Assembly: GCF_023715105.1 (NCBI RefSeq)
Contig: NZ_JAMBNO010000015.1
Coordinates: forward strand, 79,941-143,940
Direction of reading: 5' to 3'
DNA: 64,000 nucleotides
Source of the DNA: Hydrogenophaga intermedia
GTDB taxonomy: Bacteria > Pseudomonadota > Gammaproteobacteria > Burkholderiales > Burkholderiaceae_C
Each line of letters starts with the position of its first letter. Within the stretch, counting starts at the first letter, position 1. The position numbers and the translations under genes are program-made. A model generated the notes under the pieces. It was given only the letters and a program-made list of their open reading frames with translations, made no database searches and was not told where the DNA came from. This document shows, piece by piece, positions 1 through 7,468 of this stretch.

Positions 1-379
1 CTCGCCCGGGCTGCGCCTGCGGCATGAATCGGTGCACCAGCTGCTCAAGCGCTCGGTCCGCAGCGCCGATGTGCCGCCCGAAGAACGCTTCGATCTGATC
101 TACTGTGCCGGCCTGTTCGACTATCTGGCCGACAAGGCGTGCACACGGCTCATCGGCTACTTCGAGCAGCACCTGACCCCGCAGGGGCGCCTGCTGCTGA
201 CCAACGTGCACCAGAACAACCCGGAGCGTCACTGGATGGAGCACTTCATGGAGTGGTACCTGATCTACCGCGACGAAGCCGGTATGGAGCGGCTGCTGCC
301 CGCCAGCATGAAGGCCGCGCACACCTACACCGACGCCACCGGCGTCAACCTGTTCGTCGAAGCCGTGCGGGCGGCGTAG
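1..379 (+). CDS. phcB: PhcB-like SAM-dependent methyltransferase, C-terminal part (cut by window edge)
   Basis: Only the last ~125 codons are present; the frame is open from base 2 and there is no start in view. The piece reads as the second half of a class I SAM methyltransferase: FDLIYCAGLFDYL follows the cofactor-binding half, then LTPQGRLLLTNV and a helix with MEHFMEWYLIYRDE. This tail resembles the PhcB family of Ralstonia, which methylates a 3-hydroxy fatty acid to give the diffusible 3-hydroxy methyl-ester signal. The next three genes follow within a few bases in the order known for phcBSRQ, which supports the call more than the fragment alone does. Substrate chain length cannot be read from sequence. 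Confidence 0.7.
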   Translation, partial: SPGLRLRHESVHQLLKRSVRSADVPPEERFDLIYCAGLFDYLADKACTRLIGYFEQHLTPQGRLLLTNVHQNNPERHWMEHFMEWYLIYRDEAGMERLLPASMKAAHTYTDATGVNLFVEAVRAA

Positions 380-393
380 TCCGCCGCGACCCC

Positions 394-1728
394 ATGCTGG
401 CCCTGCTGCATGCACAACGCCTGAGCGAGGAAGCTTCCGAGCACCGCCACCTGCTGTTCTACAGCCGCGTGACCTGCGTCGTGGCCATGGTGCTGGTGCT
501 CATGGGTGTGGGGCTGGACGCCGCCTTCTACCCCGAGCGCGCCACCACCTTCGGTCTGCTGCGCGGCGCCACGGCGTGCGCCATCGGGCTGATTCTGCTG
601 AGCTACGCCACACCGTTCGGTCAGCGTCATATCCGCCGCCTCACCTACCTCTGGATCGCGCTGCCCCAGGTGATGATCGCGTGGATGATCTTTGCCACCG
701 ATGGCGAGGCATCCATCTACTTCGTGGGTCTGACGTTCGGCATCGCCGGCATCGGCATCTTCCTGCCGCTGACCGTGCGCGAGGCCTGTGGTTACAGCGT
801 GTTCACCATCGCCATCTATGTCGCGGCCTGTGTGGCACGGGAGGGCGGCGTGCAGCGCTGGGACCAGTTGCTGGGTCAGACCATCTTCCTGTCCTTCTAT
901 GGCGTGATCGCCGTCACGGTGGCGGTCTATGGCGGGCGCTGGCGTCGCCAGACGCTGGCCTTGCAGAACGAGGTGATGCGCCAGCGCGACGAGTTGATCG
1001 AAAGCAACCAGGCGCTGACCCAGATCAAGGGGCAGTTGCTGCACCGCGAGAAGATGGCAGCCATCGGCACGTTGTCGGCCGGTCTGCTGCACGAACTCAA
1101 CAACCCGGTGAATTTCAGCCTCATGGCCCTGGACATGGGCCGCACACAGCCCGCTGTCGGGCAGGACGCAATGCTGCGGGAAAGCCTGGACGACGCACGC
1201 GAGGGCCTGGTGCGTATCCAGAACATCGTCACCGACCTCAAGACCTTCGCCTATCAAAAGCCCGACGGGGGTAACGTTCGCCCCTTCCTGTTCGAGAACG
1301 CGGCGCGCTCGGCCGTTCGGCTGGCGGGTTTCGATCTCAAGGGTATCGAGGTTCGCCTGGAACTGCCGCAGGACACCCATGTGCTGGGCGACGAGCCCGC
1401 GCTCATCGGCGTCATGATCAACCTGCTCAGCAACGCCGCGCACGCGGTGCGTGCTGCCAAGCGCGAGCGCCCCGAGGTGGTGGTTGCAGCCGTCGTCCAG
1501 GGCGAGCGCATGGCCGTTACCGTGCGCGACAACGGCCAGGGCATCGAGCCGCAAAACCTGGAGCGCGTGTTCGATCCGTTCTTCACCACGCGCGACGTCG
1601 GCAGCGGCCTGGGCCTGGGCCTGAGCATCAGCTACGGGATCGTGCAGCGGCACGGTGGCCACCTGACGGTGCGCAGCGAACCCGGTGCCTGGACCGAGTT
1701 CCACTTCGACCTGCCGCGCCCGACATGA
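394..1728 (+). CDS. phcS: PhcS-like membrane sensor histidine kinase
   Basis: 444 aa. The first ~180 residues form about six hydrophobic segments with very short loops and no large periplasmic domain, as expected for a kinase that senses a lipid-like signal in the membrane. A coiled linker (about 185-218) leads to the H-box GLLHELNNPVNF with His233 as the likely phosphoacceptor. The ATPase domain carries N (LLSNAAHAV), G1 (DNGQGIE) and G2 (GSGLGLGLS) boxes. The ATG at 394 is chosen because it lies just after the methyltransferase stop; upstream codons in this frame only overlap that gene. Its stop overlaps the next start. Family knowledge: PhcS responds to the PhcB product and controls PhcR. 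Ligand identity is inference. Confidence 0.75.
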   Translation: MLALLHAQRLSEEASEHRHLLFYSRVTCVVAMVLVLMGVGLDAAFYPERATTFGLLRGATACAIGLILLSYATPFGQRHIRRLTYLWIALPQVMIAWMIFATDGEASIYFVGLTFGIAGIGIFLPLTVREACGYSVFTIAIYVAACVAREGGVQRWDQLLGQTIFLSFYGVIAVTVAVYGGRWRRQTLALQNEVMRQRDELIESNQALTQIKGQLLHREKMAAIGTLSAGLLHELNNPVNFSLMALDMGRTQPAVGQDAMLRESLDDAREGLVRIQNIVTDLKTFAYQKPDGGNVRPFLFENAARSAVRLAGFDLKGIEVRLELPQDTHVLGDEPALIGVMINLLSNAAHAVRAAKRERPEVVVAAVVQGERMAVTVRDNGQGIEPQNLERVFDPFFTTRDVGSGLGLGLSISYGIVQRHGGHLTVRSEPGAWTEFHFDLPRPT

Positions 1729-2855
1729 GCACACCGCCCACACCCATCGAAGCCCGCGCCGTGCTCATCGTCGACGACGAGCCCCAGGCCTGCAAGTGGT
1801 TTGCGCGTCGCTATGGCGACGAGTTCGCGGTGCTGGTGGCGGGTGGCGTGGTCGAGGCGCTCGCCGTGCTGGCCGAGCGCGGCGCCGAGGTGGCCGTGCT
1901 GCTCACCGACTACCGCATGCCGCAGCACAGCGGGGTGGACCTGCTGGCCGCGGCCGCCGAGCACCACCCGCACGTGGTGCGTGTGTTGATGTCGGCCTAC
2001 GCCGACAAGGACGTCGCGCTGCAGGCGATCAACCTCGGGCGCGTGGAGCACATGCTGGAGAAGCCGCTGGACGAGGCGCTGACCCGCCGCGTGCTGCGCG
2101 AAGCGCTGGCCCAGGCCCGCCAGCGCGCCCACGACCGCGGCCTGGCCGACCGGCGCGCCGCCATGCTGCGCGAGACCCTCGGCTTTCTGGCGCACGAGGT
2201 ACGCACGCCCCTGGCCACCGTGAGCGGCTACCTGGCCGCGCTGCGTGAGCGCCATGCCGACGGCACCAGCCCGCCGCGGGAGGCGGCGCCCGGCGACACG
2301 CTGCGCATGATCGAGGCCGCGCAACGCCGCGCCGACTACGCGCAGTCGCTGGTCACCAGCTTCGTCAACACCGCCCGCGAGGCCTACCGCCCCGACCCGG
2401 GCGTGCCGCTGACGGCGGCCGAACTGGTGCGTGCCGTCGAGCGCGAGTACCCGTTCGATACCCACGAGCGCGAGCGGTTGCGCACCGCACTCGACGACGA
2501 CTTTCCCGTGCCCGGGCGCCAGCGCGACCTGCTTTATCTGGTGCTGTGCACGCTGATCAAGAACGCGCTGCAGGCACAGCGCGCACAGCAAGAGCCGGTG
2601 CCACGCGTCACGGTGGCACTGCAGCGCCAGCCGCGGCCCGCGTTGGCGGTGATCGACAACGGCCCCGGCCTGCCAAGTGCCCTCAAGGGCCGGCTCACGC
2701 GTGAGCCGGTGGATTCGGGCTCGGGCGGCAGCGGCATGGGCCTGCTGTTCTGCCGGCGCGTGATGCAGTCGATCGGTGGCGACATCGAGGTGGGCGATGC
2801 CGACGGCGGAGGTGCCGTCGTCACGCTGTGGTTTCCAGTGGAGGACAACAAATGA
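1725..2855 (+). CDS. phcR: PhcR-like response regulator with C-terminal histidine kinase domain
   Basis: 376 aa; start overlaps the phcS stop (ATGA). The N-terminal receiver has the acidic pair in LIVDDEP, phosphoacceptor Asp62 in LLTDYRMP and Lys113 in LEKPLDE. Instead of a DNA-binding output the C-terminal half is a histidine kinase: H-box FLAHEVRTPLATVSGY with His157, then NALQAQ, DNGPGLP and GGSGMGLLFC ATP-binding boxes. Receiver-then-kinase order is the known and unusual architecture of PhcR in Ralstonia, where the phosphorelay releases the LysR-type regulator PhcA. No phcA is in this window. It sits in a tightly overlapping operon with phcS and phcQ. Confidence 0.75.
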   Translation: MSTPPTPIEARAVLIVDDEPQACKWFARRYGDEFAVLVAGGVVEALAVLAERGAEVAVLLTDYRMPQHSGVDLLAAAAEHHPHVVRVLMSAYADKDVALQAINLGRVEHMLEKPLDEALTRRVLREALAQARQRAHDRGLADRRAAMLRETLGFLAHEVRTPLATVSGYLAALRERHADGTSPPREAAPGDTLRMIEAAQRRADYAQSLVTSFVNTAREAYRPDPGVPLTAAELVRAVEREYPFDTHERERLRTALDDDFPVPGRQRDLLYLVLCTLIKNALQAQRAQQEPVPRVTVALQRQPRPALAVIDNGPGLPSALKGRLTREPVDSGSGGSGMGLLFCRRVMQSIGGDIEVGDADGGGAVVTLWFPVEDNK

Positions 2856-3808
2856 CACGCAACAAGATTCTGTACGTTGACGACGAGGCCATGGCGCTCA
2901 AGTACTTCGAGCGCCTGGTGAGTCCGCTCGCACCGGTGCTCACCGCCTCATCGGTGGACGAGGGCCGCGCGCTGCTGGACGCTCACGGGGCCGAGATCGC
3001 CGTGCTGGTGAGCGATCAGCGCATGCCGGGCGCCCGTGGCAACGAGCTGCTGCGCCACGCGCGCGAACACCACCCGACGGTGGTGCGCATGCTCACCACC
3101 GCCTATTCCGACATCGGCGAGGCCATCGAGGCCATCAACAGTGGCGAGATATACCGCTACATCGCCAAGCCGTGGGAGCTGGAGCACCTGCGGGCCGATC
3201 TGCGCAACGCGCTCGATCTGGCGGCGTTGCGTGCCGAACGCGATGAGTTGTTGCGTGAGAAGCTCATGGTGGCACAGGCGCAACTGATGGGGCAGCGCAT
3301 TGGCCAGCTCGTGGCGCTGGCCGCCGCGCTGCAGGCTCCCAACGCCGATGCAGCGGTGCACACGTACGTGAGCGCCGCGCTTGCCACGGGCGCTGCTTCA
3401 CCAGCGGTCGACTGGCGCCGCTGGGATCACACCGAACTGCAGTACGCCGAGGCCGAGCGTGCGGTGCAGCTGGTCGCGCACGTGCGCGGATGGTGGGCGA
3501 GCTGGGGCACGCTGCCCGCCGACGATGGCCCGCGCCTGGCCACCCTGGCGGCTGCGCTGGGCCAGCCGTTGGAGGGCGGCCGCTTGCCTGGCGTGACCGG
3601 CGACATGCTGGTGGCGCCGCTGGCCGGTGCGCCGGGATCGCCGCTGCAGGCGTCGCAGGCGGCTTTTCTGGCCTGGTTGCTCTGGTGCGGGGGTGCCGCA
3701 CGGCTGCAGAGCGAGGATGGCGGGTGTTCCGTGGTGTCGGCAGCGCCACTGGCGCCACCCGGCGATTGGCTCGTGGCGGCGATCGAAGCCGCGTCACCCG
3801 TCGGCTGA
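2852..3808 (+). CDS. phcQ: PhcQ-like response regulator
   Basis: 318 aa from the ATG at 2852, which overlaps the phcR stop (ATGA); a start 24 bases upstream is possible but would overlap more. The receiver domain (about 1-120) has DDE in LYVDDEAMAL, Asp55 in VLVSDQRMPG and Lys106 in YIAKPWE. The remaining ~190 residues hold a short coiled segment (RAERDELLREKLMVAQAQLM) and a C-terminal region with no recognisable DNA-binding or enzymatic motif. Last gene of the phcBSRQ-like operon. In Ralstonia PhcQ is a further response regulator in the Phc circuit. Confidence 0.7.
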   Translation: MTRNKILYVDDEAMALKYFERLVSPLAPVLTASSVDEGRALLDAHGAEIAVLVSDQRMPGARGNELLRHAREHHPTVVRMLTTAYSDIGEAIEAINSGEIYRYIAKPWELEHLRADLRNALDLAALRAERDELLREKLMVAQAQLMGQRIGQLVALAAALQAPNADAAVHTYVSAALATGAASPAVDWRRWDHTELQYAEAERAVQLVAHVRGWWASWGTLPADDGPRLATLAAALGQPLEGGRLPGVTGDMLVAPLAGAPGSPLQASQAAFLAWLLWCGGAARLQSEDGGCSVVSAAPLAPPGDWLVAAIEAASPVG

Positions 3809-3933
3809 GGGAACATGACGCTGTGCGCCGCTGTGTGCTGCCGTGTGCACCGCGTGAGCGCTCGTCGCGCCGCTGGAACCCCGCCAGAGGCACGCGGTCA
3901 CAATGACGGCCATTGTCTGTTCAGGAGTTCGCC

Positions 3934-4248
3934 ATGTCCGCTACCTTCTTGACCCGCTGCACCCTGGTGCTGGCCACGGCCGCCCTGGGTGCCTGCAGCA
4001 GCGTGGGTGTGGGCATCGGCATTCCCGTGGGCCCCGTGACCATCGGTGTCGGCGCCAGCAACCACGGTGTCAACCTGGGCGTGGGCACCAGCGTGGGCCC
4101 GGTCGGTGTCGGTGTGGGGGTGGACCAGGGCGGCCGCGTGAGCGCGGGCGCCGGTGTGGGCGCCAGCACCGAGATCGGCAACAGTGGGGTGCGCGCCGGC
4201 GTGGGTGTCGGCACCGGCACGGTCATCCACGACCCGAACAAGAAGTAA
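3934..4248 (+). CDS. Small Gly/Val-rich lipoprotein
   Basis: 104 aa. A signal peptide with lipobox (ALGACSS, Cys at about residue 21) predicts a membrane-anchored lipoprotein. The mature part is low-complexity and made of short alternations of Val/Ile and Gly (GVGIGIPVGPV, LGVGTSVGPVGVGVGV), which suggests a repetitive beta structure. The ATG at 3934 follows a clear Shine-Dalgarno (CAGGAG, 3921-3926). A possible -10 (CACAAT, 3898-3903) lies in the 125-bp gap after phcQ, so it probably has its own promoter. It is followed by a strong hairpin terminator. No function can be assigned. Confidence 0.7.
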   Translation: MSATFLTRCTLVLATAALGACSSVGVGIGIPVGPVTIGVGASNHGVNLGVGTSVGPVGVGVGVDQGGRVSAGAGVGASTEIGNSGVRAGVGVGTGTVIHDPNKK

Positions 4249-4262
4249 CCCCCGCGCACTGA

Positions 4263-4298
4263 ATGAGAAAACCCGCCGGACACGGCGGGTTTTCTCAT
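4263..4298. terminator. Bidirectional rho-independent terminator
   Basis: Perfect 16-bp stem around a GACA loop. The GC core is ACCCGCCG/CGGCGGGT, flanked by AAAA on one side and TTTT on the other, so it works in both directions. It separates the lipoprotein gene (+) from ohr (-), which converge here. Confidence 0.9.
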
Positions 4299-4311
4299 GG
4301 GCGATGCCCGT

Positions 4312-4740
4312 TCAGACCACGGTGAGCGTCACCGGGATGTTGCCGCGCGTGGCGTTGGAGTAGGGGCAGACCTGGTGCGCGGTGTCGACCAGGTCCTGCG
4401 CGACGGCGCGGTCCAGGCCCGGCAGGCTCACGTTCAGGCGCGCGGCGATGCCGAAGCCCTGCGGAATCGGGCCGATATCGACCTCGGCGTCGATGCTGGC
4501 GTTGGCCGGCACGGCGATCTTCTTCATGGCCGCCACGTGCTTGAGCGCGCCCATGAAGCAGGCCGAGTAGCCCGCGGCGAACAGTTGCTCGGGGTTGGTG
4601 GCGTTGCCGGCGCCGCCCATGGCCTTCGGGGGCGCGAGCTTCACGTCGAGCAGGCCGTCATCGCTGCGCGAGGCACCATCGCGGCCACCGGTGGTGTGGG
4701 CGCGGGCGGTGTAGAGGACTTTGTCGAGTTGCGTGGGCAT
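4312..4740 (-). CDS. ohr: Organic hydroperoxide resistance protein Ohr (OsmC family)
   Basis: 142 aa, full family length. Thiol peroxidase that reduces organic and lipid hydroperoxides. The two redox cysteines are Cys61 (SACFMGAL) and Cys125 (VCPYSNATRGN), in their canonical contexts. The start is the ATG at 4740 preceded by an AGGAG-like sequence on the minus strand. It lies 47 bp downstream of ohrR on the same strand and is likely co-transcribed with it from the OhrR-controlled promoter near 5244-5272. Confidence 0.95.
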   Translation of the reverse strand: MPTQLDKVLYTARAHTTGGRDGASRSDDGLLDVKLAPPKAMGGAGNATNPEQLFAAGYSACFMGALKHVAAMKKIAVPANASIDAEVDIGPIPQGFGIAARLNVSLPGLDRAVAQDLVDTAHQVCPYSNATRGNIPVTLTVV

Positions 4741-4787
4741 GGTGGCTCCTTGAGGTGGGTGCTGTGGACAGCGGTGGGGGACAGGGT

Positions 4788-5237
4788 TCAGGCGCTGAGG
4801 CGGTCGCGCAGGGCGCGGACCTCCCGCGTGAGGGCGAGTATCTCGGGGATCGAGCACTGCGTGGCGTCGAGCACGCAGGCTGGAACGCGCGCCGCGCGCG
4901 TGCGCAGCTTGCGTCCGGCAGGGGTCAGGCGGATGCGCACGCGGCGTTCGTCTTCCACGTCGCGCAGACGCACCAACAGGTCTGCCGCTTCCAGCCGTTT
5001 GAGCAAGGGCGTGAGGGTTCCGGAATCGAGGTGCAGGCGTTCGCCCAGGGCAGAGACGGTCATGCCGTCTTGTTCCCACAGCGCGAGCATGGCGATGTAC
5101 TGGGGGTAGGTCAGGCCAAGCTCGTCGAGCAGCGGCTTGTAGAGCTTGGTCATCGCCAGCGACGCGGAGTACAGCGCAAAGCAGAGCTGGTGGTCGAGCT
5201 TGAGCAGATCGTCGGTGGAGGAGCGGGCGCTGGGCAT
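4788..5237 (-). CDS. ohrR: OhrR, MarR-family peroxide-sensing repressor
   Basis: 149 aa. Winged-helix MarR fold: DELGLTYPQYIAMLALWEQDGMTVSALGERLHLDSGTL forms the DNA-recognition region and DVEDERRVRIRLT the wing. The sensing Cys19 is in DHQLCFALY, where the OhrR reactive cysteine belongs. A longer reading frame exists upstream, but the ATG at 5237 fits the family N-terminus and the promoter: AACAAT (-10) lies six bases before it and TTGCAC (-35) 17 bp further up. The operator overlaps this promoter, so the gene is probably autorepressed and induced by organic peroxides together with ohr. Confidence 0.92.
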   Translation of the reverse strand: MPSARSSTDDLLKLDHQLCFALYSASLAMTKLYKPLLDELGLTYPQYIAMLALWEQDGMTVSALGERLHLDSGTLTPLLKRLEAADLLVRLRDVEDERRVRIRLTPAGRKLRTRAARVPACVLDATQCSIPEILALTREVRALRDRLSA

Positions 5238-5243
5238 GGCGGT

Positions 5244-5280
5244 ATTGTTTCGTGCAATTAGATTGTGTGCAATTGAATTG
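5244..5280 (-). promoter_or_regulatory. ohrR-ohr promoter with tandem OhrR-type operator
   Basis: On the minus strand a -35 TTGCAC (5267-5272) and -10 AACAAT (5244-5249) are spaced 17 bp apart. Over them lie two copies of GTGCAATTNNATTG (5252-5265 and 5267-5280), starting 15 bp apart. The second contains the perfect palindrome CAATTGAATTG. AT-rich CAATT/AATTG dyads are typical of OhrR operators, and the placement would block RNA polymerase. Confidence 0.75.
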
Positions 5281-5382
5281 CGAGAAGTCCATGCCTTCCG
5301 TGTGGGCAAAGGGAAGGCGCGGGCATTCTGCCCAGCGCGGTGAAGGCATGCCCGGGGCAGTGTCGGGCAGCGGTTGGGCGCC

Positions 5383-6411
5383 TCAGGCGATCAACGGCGG
5401 TTGCGCCATGGCCTCGATCTGCTCGCGCAGCAGGCGTATCTGGCCGCGCCAGTGGTCGGGGTGGGCGAACCAGGGGAAGTTCGGCGGGAAGCTGGGGTCG
5501 TCCCAGCGGCGCGCGATCCAGGCGTTGTAGTGGATCAGGCGCAGCGTGCGCAGCGGCTCGATGAGCGCGAGCTCGCGGCGGTCGAAATCGCGAAACTGCT
5601 CGTAGCCCTCGAGCAAGGCACCCAGTTGCTGCGTCTGCTGGCGCCGCTCGCCCGACAGGATCATCCACAGGTCCTGCACGGCCGGGCCGCTGCAGGCGTC
5701 GTCCAGGTCCACGAAATGCGGGCCGGCGCCGGGCGCGCCTTCGGGGGTCCAGAGGATGTTGCCCGGGTGGCAGTCACCGTGCAGGCGGATGCAGGCCGGT
5801 GCATCGGCGCTCGCCTCACCCCGCAGCACGGCATGCTGTTCGACCGCGGCCACGGCTTCGGCCGCGACCTCGCGCCATTCGCGCTGCACCTCCAGCGGCA
5901 CCACGTCCTGATCGACCAGCCATTGCAGCGGTTCGCGCGCCATACGCTGCGCGTCCAGTCGCGGGCGGTGCGCGAAAGGGCGCGCTGCGCCCACCGTGTG
6001 AAGCCGCGCGAGAAAGCGACCGATCCATTCCAGCACCTCGAAATCGTCCAGTTCGGGCCGGCGCCCCCCGCGGCGCGGACAGACCGCCCAGAAAAAGCCC
6101 GCATGCTCGTGCAGTGCCCGGCCCTGTGGCGTGAGCGGGGCCACCACCGGCACCTCGGCAGCGGCCAGCTCGGCCGCAAAGGTGTGTTCCTCTTCAATCT
6201 GCGTCGCGCTCCAGCGCTGCGGGCGGTAGAACTTGGCCACCACCACGCCGTGGCCTTCGAACGGTGACTCCAGCGGCACCTGGTAGACCCGGTTCTCGAA
6301 GCTGTTCAGGGTGATAAGCCGACCATCGCCCCGCAGGCCCGCAGCGTCCAGCGCGTCGAGCACGGTGTCGGGGGTGAGGCGGTCGAATGGGTGTTTGCTG
6401 GCCATGGTCAT
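5383..6411 (-). CDS. srkA: Stress response kinase A (YihE/SrkA family)
   Basis: 342 aa, close to the E. coli length. Aminoglycoside-phosphotransferase-like Ser/Thr kinase that protects cells during envelope and oxidative stress. The catalytic motif IRLHGDCHPGNILW and the metal-binding FVDLDDA replace the Brenner and DFG motifs of this fold. The family N-terminus FDRLTPDTVLDALDA and ENRVYQVPLE are clear. The start at 6411 is favoured; another ATG lies six bases downstream. A -10-like GACAAT (6417-6422) is only five bases before the start, implying a very short leader. Divergent from the next gene. Confidence 0.9.
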   Translation of the reverse strand: MTMASKHPFDRLTPDTVLDALDAAGLRGDGRLITLNSFENRVYQVPLESPFEGHGVVVAKFYRPQRWSATQIEEEHTFAAELAAAEVPVVAPLTPQGRALHEHAGFFWAVCPRRGGRRPELDDFEVLEWIGRFLARLHTVGAARPFAHRPRLDAQRMAREPLQWLVDQDVVPLEVQREWREVAAEAVAAVEQHAVLRGEASADAPACIRLHGDCHPGNILWTPEGAPGAGPHFVDLDDACSGPAVQDLWMILSGERRQQTQQLGALLEGYEQFRDFDRRELALIEPLRTLRLIHYNAWIARRWDDPSFPPNFPWFAHPDHWRGQIRLLREQIEAMAQPPLIA

Positions 6412-6416
6412 GGGGC

Positions 6417-6444
6417 ATTGTCCCCGCGCCGGCTCACCTATGAT
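6417..6444. promoter_or_regulatory. Divergent -10 elements of srkA and the methyltransferase gene
   Basis: Minus strand GACAAT (6417-6422) ends five bases before the srkA ATG; plus strand TATGAT (6439-6444) ends seven bases before the ATG at 6452. Both positions predict transcripts with almost no leader. No good -35 hexamer is obvious for either. Confidence 0.4.
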
Positions 6445-6451
6445 CGCCGCC

Positions 6452-7345
6452 ATGTCTGCCGCTTCCCGATCGAAAGCCGCGCGCGCGAAGCCGCCCGCCG
6501 CGCCTGGCCTGCACCAGCAACTGCCCGAACTGCGCGAAGGCCAGTCGGTCGCGCTGCTGCAGGAGCTGCACATCCTCACGCGCGAAGGCAAGCTCAACCA
6601 GGACACGCGGCGCAAGCTCAAGCAGGTCTACCACCTGGTGCAGTTCATCGAACCCCTGCTCGACGAGGTGATGCGCGAGCAGGGCGAGGTGACGCTGGCC
6701 GACCACGGCGCGGGCAAGTCCTACCTGGGCTTCATCCTCTACGACCTGGTGCTCAAGCCGCGCGGCGCCGGCCGCGTGATCGGTGTCGAGGCGCGCAGCG
6801 AGCTGGTGGAGAAATCCCACGCGCTCGCGCAGCGGCTGGGCTTCGAGCGCATGCGCTTCCTGGCGGCGACGGTGCAGCAAGCCATGGACGATGCGGCGCT
6901 GCCCGAGCGCATCGACGTCGTGACGGCACTGCACGCATGCGACACCGCCACCGACGACGCGATCGACTTCGGCCTGGCACGCCAGGCGCGCCACATGGTG
7001 CTGGTGCCCTGCTGCCAGGCCGAGGCCGCGGGCGTGATGCGCCAGCACAAGGCCCTTTCGCTCAAGCGCACGCCGCTGGCCGAGCTCTGGCGCCACCCGC
7101 TGCACACGCGCGAGTTCGGCAGCCAGATCACCAACGTGCTGCGCTGCCTGCGGTTGCAGGCGCATGGCTACGACGTGACCGTGACCGAGCTCGTCGGCTG
7201 GGAACACTCGATGAAGAACGAGCTCATCCTCGCCCGTAGAATGGCTGACGACCGGCCTGGTCAGCGCGAGAACGCGCGCCAGCGGTTGCTGCAGGTGCTT
7301 GACGCGTTCGGCCTGCAGGACCTGCAGCACCGTTTCGCGGTCTGA
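6452..7345 (+). CDS. Class I SAM-dependent methyltransferase
   Basis: 297 aa. Motif I is ADHGAGKSYLGFILYD, with VIGVEARSEL as the acidic residue after strand 2. HACDTATDDAIDF and HMVLVPCCQAE resemble the C-terminal methyltransferase domain of GSTCD/METTL25-like proteins, so the substrate may be RNA or protein; it cannot be named. An N-terminal helical region (LPELREGQSVALLQELHILTREG) precedes the fold. The ATG at 6452 is chosen; an ATG at 6440 overlaps the likely -10. The gene is divergent from srkA. Confidence 0.8.
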   Translation: MSAASRSKAARAKPPAAPGLHQQLPELREGQSVALLQELHILTREGKLNQDTRRKLKQVYHLVQFIEPLLDEVMREQGEVTLADHGAGKSYLGFILYDLVLKPRGAGRVIGVEARSELVEKSHALAQRLGFERMRFLAATVQQAMDDAALPERIDVVTALHACDTATDDAIDFGLARQARHMVLVPCCQAEAAGVMRQHKALSLKRTPLAELWRHPLHTREFGSQITNVLRCLRLQAHGYDVTVTELVGWEHSMKNELILARRMADDRPGQRENARQRLLQVLDAFGLQDLQHRFAV

Positions 7346-7468
7346 GGTCCCCCCCGCGGTGGCCCTGGTGGCCGCCACTCCGATGAACCGCCGGCCCCCG
7401 GGCCGGCGCACCGACCGCTCCCGGCCTCGCGTCGGGTGTCTTTCCCCGTCGGTGCGCAGCATGGAGAC

